A DNA stretch of 7,899 bases, taken from NCBI GenBank assembly GCA_023265235.1, contig JAHFUF010000206.1, positions 1-7,899 of the forward strand. Reading direction: 5' to 3'. Below, piece by piece: positions 5,735-7,899 of this stretch. Position 1 is the first letter of the stretch, and every line of letters starts with the position of its first letter. Under the pieces are notes generated by a model. The model did no database searches. It had not been told where the DNA came from and was given only the letters and a program-made list of their open reading frames with translations. Origin of the DNA: Blastocatellia bacterium (GTDB taxonomy: Bacteria > Acidobacteriota > Blastocatellia > Chloracidobacteriales > JADJPF01). Position numbers and translations under genes: made by a program.

Positions 5735-5870
5735 ACAGCGCAGACATAACAACCCGGAACCCGTTGTTGTTGTTACGTTTGTCCGGCGCGTTCCTGTTGC
5801 GGTTGGCAGAACGACAGTTGTTAGCATTGTTGTTATACGAACCACCACGCAAGACCCGGAGTGACATGTC
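5735..5870 (-). repeat. Diversity-generating retroelement template repeat (TR)
   Basis: This GC-rich block (boundaries approximate) stands out from AT-rich flanks. Translated on the - strand from 5858 it gives RVLRGGSYNNNANNC, RSANRNRNAPDKRNNNN and GFRVV, the C-terminal ligand-binding tail of formylglycine-enzyme/C-type-lectin-fold DGR target proteins. It contains 12 Asn codons, 11 of them AAC, the sign of a template whose adenines are mutagenised during reverse transcription. A TAG stop precedes it in frame (IWDMSLRVLRGG follows the stop) and no start is near, so it is template, not a gene. The conserved GC-rich end (5735-5762: GGGTTCCGGGTTGTTATG then TCTGCGCTGTC) probably contains the initiation-of-homing counterpart. 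At the usual Trp of RGGSW it has TAT (Tyr). No matching variable repeat is present in the window. Confidence 0.85.
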
Positions 5871-5908
5871 CCAAATCTACCTCTTTCAAGGTAAAAACTT
5901 AAGCTATA

Positions 5909-6052
5909 TTAATTAGTTGTATTAATTAGCTTTTTATCTTGTACAAAAATTAATTTATCAAATATCTGTTCACGTAATCGCCAAGTATCCCCATGCTCTA
6001 AGTGAGCTATCCAACTACGAATTGATTGACTTGTCAACGAGCGTTTAAAAGT
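5909..6052 (-). pseudogene. C-terminal fragment of a DGR-type reverse transcriptase, cut by the ISL3 element
   Basis: Forty-seven codons before TAA (5909-5911) read TFKRSLTSQSIRSWIAHLEH, then GDTWRLREQIFDKLIF and a short Lys/Asn tail. The S-I-x-S-W-I-x-H-x-x-H-x-[DN]-T-W-x-L-R pattern is the C-terminal thumb-end signature of DGR and related reverse transcriptases. Upstream the frame runs into the left end of the insertion sequence at 6053, so the palm domain with its YxDD motif must lie beyond the IS, outside the window, or be lost. The fragment ends 38 bp before the template repeat on the same strand, the gene order RT then TR seen in some DGRs. The longer open frame on this strand through 6532 is only the antisense of the transposase. 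Confidence 0.75.
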
Positions 6053-6080
6053 GGTTCTTGCGCAATCTCGCTGAAAAAAG
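6053..6080 (+). repeat. Probable left terminal inverted repeat of the ISL3 element
   Basis: GGTTCTTGCGCAATCTCGCT starts where the RT homology ends and where the leader of the transposase begins. ISL3-family ends typically start GG(T/C)TCTT. The 8 bp outside, TTAAAAGT (6045-6052), would be the target duplication (ISL3 elements make 8-bp AT-rich duplications). The matching right end is outside the window. Confidence 0.6.
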
Positions 6081-6140
6081 AAAAGCTTAGTATAGAATAA
6101 GTTACAAAATAATGCCAAAGAAGGGGGACTAAGAAAAAGT

Positions 6141-7826
6141 ATGCTAAGCTTAAGTATTTTATTTAGAGGGATGGGGTTAGAAATAGAAGATGTTGGAATA
6201 GAAAAAAATGAGGAGAACAAGGAATATATAGAAGCAATAGTAGAAAGTGTAAAAGAAAAATCGGCTTGCCCAGAGTGCGGGGAAGAAAGTACAAAAGTGC
6301 AAAGCCAATATATAAGGACAGTAGCAGACCTGCCGTTAGCAACCATAATGCTAATATTAATGCTACAAGTGAGAAGATTCTTTTGTATTAACGTAAGATG
6401 TAAAAGAAAAATCTTTGCAGAAAGATTTCCTAAACTGGTAGAACCGTATAGGAGAAAAACTGATAGGATGGAAAAAACATTAAGTATAATAGCAAAAGCA
6501 GAAGGAGGAGAATCAGGAGCGAGAACGGCCAATTCAATGGCAATGAAAGTAAGCCCAGATACAATGCTAAGGCAAATACGTAGAGCAGTAGTACCTAAAG
6601 CGGTAACACCTAAAGTATTGGGAGTAGATGAGTTCTCATTTAAGAAAGGGCAAAGATATGGAACAATATTAATAGATTTAGAAAAACATCAACGAGTGGA
6701 TGTATTACCAGACAGAAGCGCAGAAAGTTTTGCCCAGTGGCTCAAAGACCATCCAGGAGTAGAGATAATAAGTCGAGACCGCGGGCAAATTTATGCTGAT
6801 GGAGCAAGACAAGGTGCGCCAAATGCCATACATGTAGCAGACCGATTTCACTTAGTGGAAAATGTAAGAGAAGCAGTTGAACGAACCTTGAGTAGTCATT
6901 ATAAAGAGTTGAAAGTAATAACCGAAGCAATTGTGGCTCAAACTGAGCTTAATAATGCTAAAACACCTGAGATTGAAACTGACAATAAGGTTGTTGAAAA
7001 ACAAACAGGCCAAAATGCACCCAGAGAAAATGATATAGATGTAGAACAAATCAATAAAGCATTATTAGCAGAAGTGACAGAGACAGAAGTAAAAGTGACA
7101 GAACAAAAATCTCAAAACTCTAGAGAAAGGCAAAAACAACTAAGTGATGAGAGTCGAGAACGACGATTAGAGCGTTATGAGCAAATCAAAGAACTTTCTG
7201 AGCAGGCAATGAGTGGAAGAGCGATTGCCCGGTACTTAAATATAGGCAGAAGAACTGTAAGAACATTTCTTAAAACAGATATATTTCCTGAGAGAGCAAA
7301 CCCACAGCGCCATAGTATGATAGATAAGTTTGTCTCATATTTAAGCCAAAGATTGCAAGCAGGAGTAAATAACAGCAAAAAACTATGGGAAGAGATAAAG
7401 GAGCAAGGTTTTGTTGGTTCTTTTAGCCTAGTGAGAAAATTTTTAACAGATTGGAAAAAACTTTCACCACTGAATTTAGAATCAAAAGTAGCTAAAACTG
7501 TTGTCAAAGCACCATCACCAAAACAAACTTCATTCTGGTTGTTAGGTTTATCAAAAGAAAAGACTGAGGAAAAAAAGATTGAACATCAAAATTTCGTAGA
7601 AAAGCTATGTAATATTTCTAGTGAAATAACAAAAGCAAGACGATTAGGTATAGAGTTTATAGAAATGTTGCGTAAGCGTCAAGGAGGGCTTCTTGATAGC
7701 TGGCTGGAAAAAGCCAAAATCAGTGGCTTAATTGACTTAAAGAATTTTGCATCTGGCATAGAGCGAGATAAAGATGCCGTTTTTAATGCTATGACCCTAG
7801 AATGGTCAAATGGTCAGGTTGAGGGT
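6141..7826 (+). CDS. ISL3-family transposase, interrupted near its C-terminus
   Basis: This DDE transposase is open for 562 codons up to the interruption. Residues 43-46 begin a zinc ribbon (CPEC) whose second pair is in FFCINVRC. An HTH-like segment follows (about 115-145). The RNase H-like core has D163 in VLGVDEFSFKKG, D213 in IISRDRGQIYADGA with the downstream HVADRFHLVENV motif, and the last acid E561 in EWSNGQVEG. Between D213 and E561 lies the long helical insertion typical of the family, with an acidic Glu/Thr-rich stretch (about 255-320) and an HTH, GRAIARYLNIGRRTVRTFL. After NGQVEG the family normally continues with an N-K-L-K-x-I-K-R-x-x-Y-G-R-like basic tail of about 20-30 residues; here it reads LRREVAYIFVMKGN instead, coded by what looks like an intron. 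Translation could be restored by splicing. ATG 6141 follows AAGGGGGA at about 12 nt. The 5' half is unusually rich in ATA and AGA codons. Confidence 0.88.
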
Positions 7827-7899
7827 TTGCGACGCGAGGTTGCGTATATATTTGTTATGAAAGGAAACAATCATAACCCAATGTTCTACCATTGGTATC
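7827..7899 (+). ncRNA. 5' end of a probable group II intron (chloroplast-like type), continues past the window
   Basis: Starting at about 7827 the sequence reads TTGCGACGCGAGGTTGCGTA, close to the GUGCGAC 5' end and first helix of chloroplast-like group II introns. Three hairpins follow end to end: ACGC/GCGT (7832-7835 with 7842-7845, loop GAGGTT), GTTATGA/TCATAAC (7854-7860 with 7871-7877, loop AAGGAAACAA) and CCAATG/CATTGG (7878-7883 with 7890-7895, loop TTCTAC). This chain fits the start of domain I. The first base differs from the canonical G, so the exact splice point is uncertain. No intron-encoded protein is visible because the window ends after 73 bp. A different mobile element end is the main alternative. 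Confidence 0.5.

Larger units (their letters stand above)
6053..7899 (+). mobile_element. ISL3-family insertion sequence, right end outside window, itself interrupted
   Basis: The element is made up of a GGTTCTT-type left end inside the reverse-transcriptase gene, an 88-bp leader, and a long transposase reading away from that end. At about 7827 the IS sequence stops matching its family and structured, intron-like sequence begins. The rest of the IS should resume beyond the intron. Confidence 0.75.

Noticed and set aside
5543..5749. 68-codon + strand frame between the initiator gene and the IS
   Set aside because: It begins in hairpin D, lies antisense to the structured region and runs into the template repeat; the Leu/Ser-rich peptide is not convincing.
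5735..5870. The GTT/AAC-rich block as a simple microsatellite
   Set aside because: The AAC codons are interspersed with the conserved RGGS, CRSA and GFRVV codons in a fixed order, which a triplet expansion would not produce.
6053..6532. Open frame on the - strand extending the RT stub to 207 codons
   Set aside because: This part is exactly antisense to the transposase; the peptide (Ser/Leu/Phe-rich) is a mirror of A-rich transposase codons and shows no reverse-transcriptase motif.
6742..7507. Several - strand frames under the transposase
   Set aside because: They are shadows of the transposase; Leu/Ser/Phe-rich with no recognisable motif.

Overview
This is a low-GC bacterial window of accessory character. 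It carries a plasmid-type partition/replication pair, a broken diversity-generating retroelement (DGR), an ISL3-family insertion sequence, and what looks like the first 70-odd bases of a group II intron. I cannot name the species. The HTH-ParA fusion, the initiator-like protein with repeated 'STEK' linkers and the sigma factor/four-helix membrane protein pair would fit an AT-rich Acidobacteriota-like or other environmental bacterium, but that is a weak inference.

Layout. (1) 1-1253, + strand: a MarR-family repressor followed by a DoxX-family membrane protein. The same half-site lies over the marR promoter and in the marR-doxX gap, so the pair looks like a self-regulated unit. It ends in a 17-bp perfect hairpin. 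(2) 1364-2557, - strand: an ECF-type sigma factor and, 9 bp later, a four-helix membrane protein that may be its anti-sigma partner. (3) 2705-3098, - strand: two overlapping small ORFs of unknown function, which a one-base slip in an A8 run would join into a single protein of about 130 aa. (4) 3180-5444, + strand: a divergent control region with an 11-bp inverted repeat, then a ParA ATPase with an N-terminal MerR-like helix-turn-helix, then (3 bp on) a winged-helix replication/partition protein with repeated linkers and a GATC-rich stretch.

(5) 5445-6052, read on the - strand: the C-terminal 47 codons of a DGR-type reverse transcriptase, a stop, and 40 bp later a GC-rich template repeat (TR). 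Read as protein, the TR gives the hallmark formylglycine-enzyme/C-type-lectin-like tail (RVLRGGSYNNN...NCRSANRNRN...GFRVV) with 12 Asn codons, 11 of them AAC. It cannot be an ordinary gene, because a stop codon precedes it in frame. Beyond it are four tandem hairpins, three of them capped by GNRA tetraloops on this strand, suggesting a structured RNA. (6) 6053-7899: an ISL3 element cuts the reverse transcriptase. Its transposase reads + and is intact up to the last catalytic motif (NGQVEG), where the expected C-terminus is replaced by sequence resembling the 5' end of a chloroplast-like group II intron and folding into three consecutive hairpins. The picture is nested: DGR, then IS inside its RT gene, then intron inside the IS.

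No tRNA, rRNA or CRISPR array is visible. The variable repeat and target gene of the DGR, the rest of its RT, the right end of the IS and the rest of the intron are not in the window.
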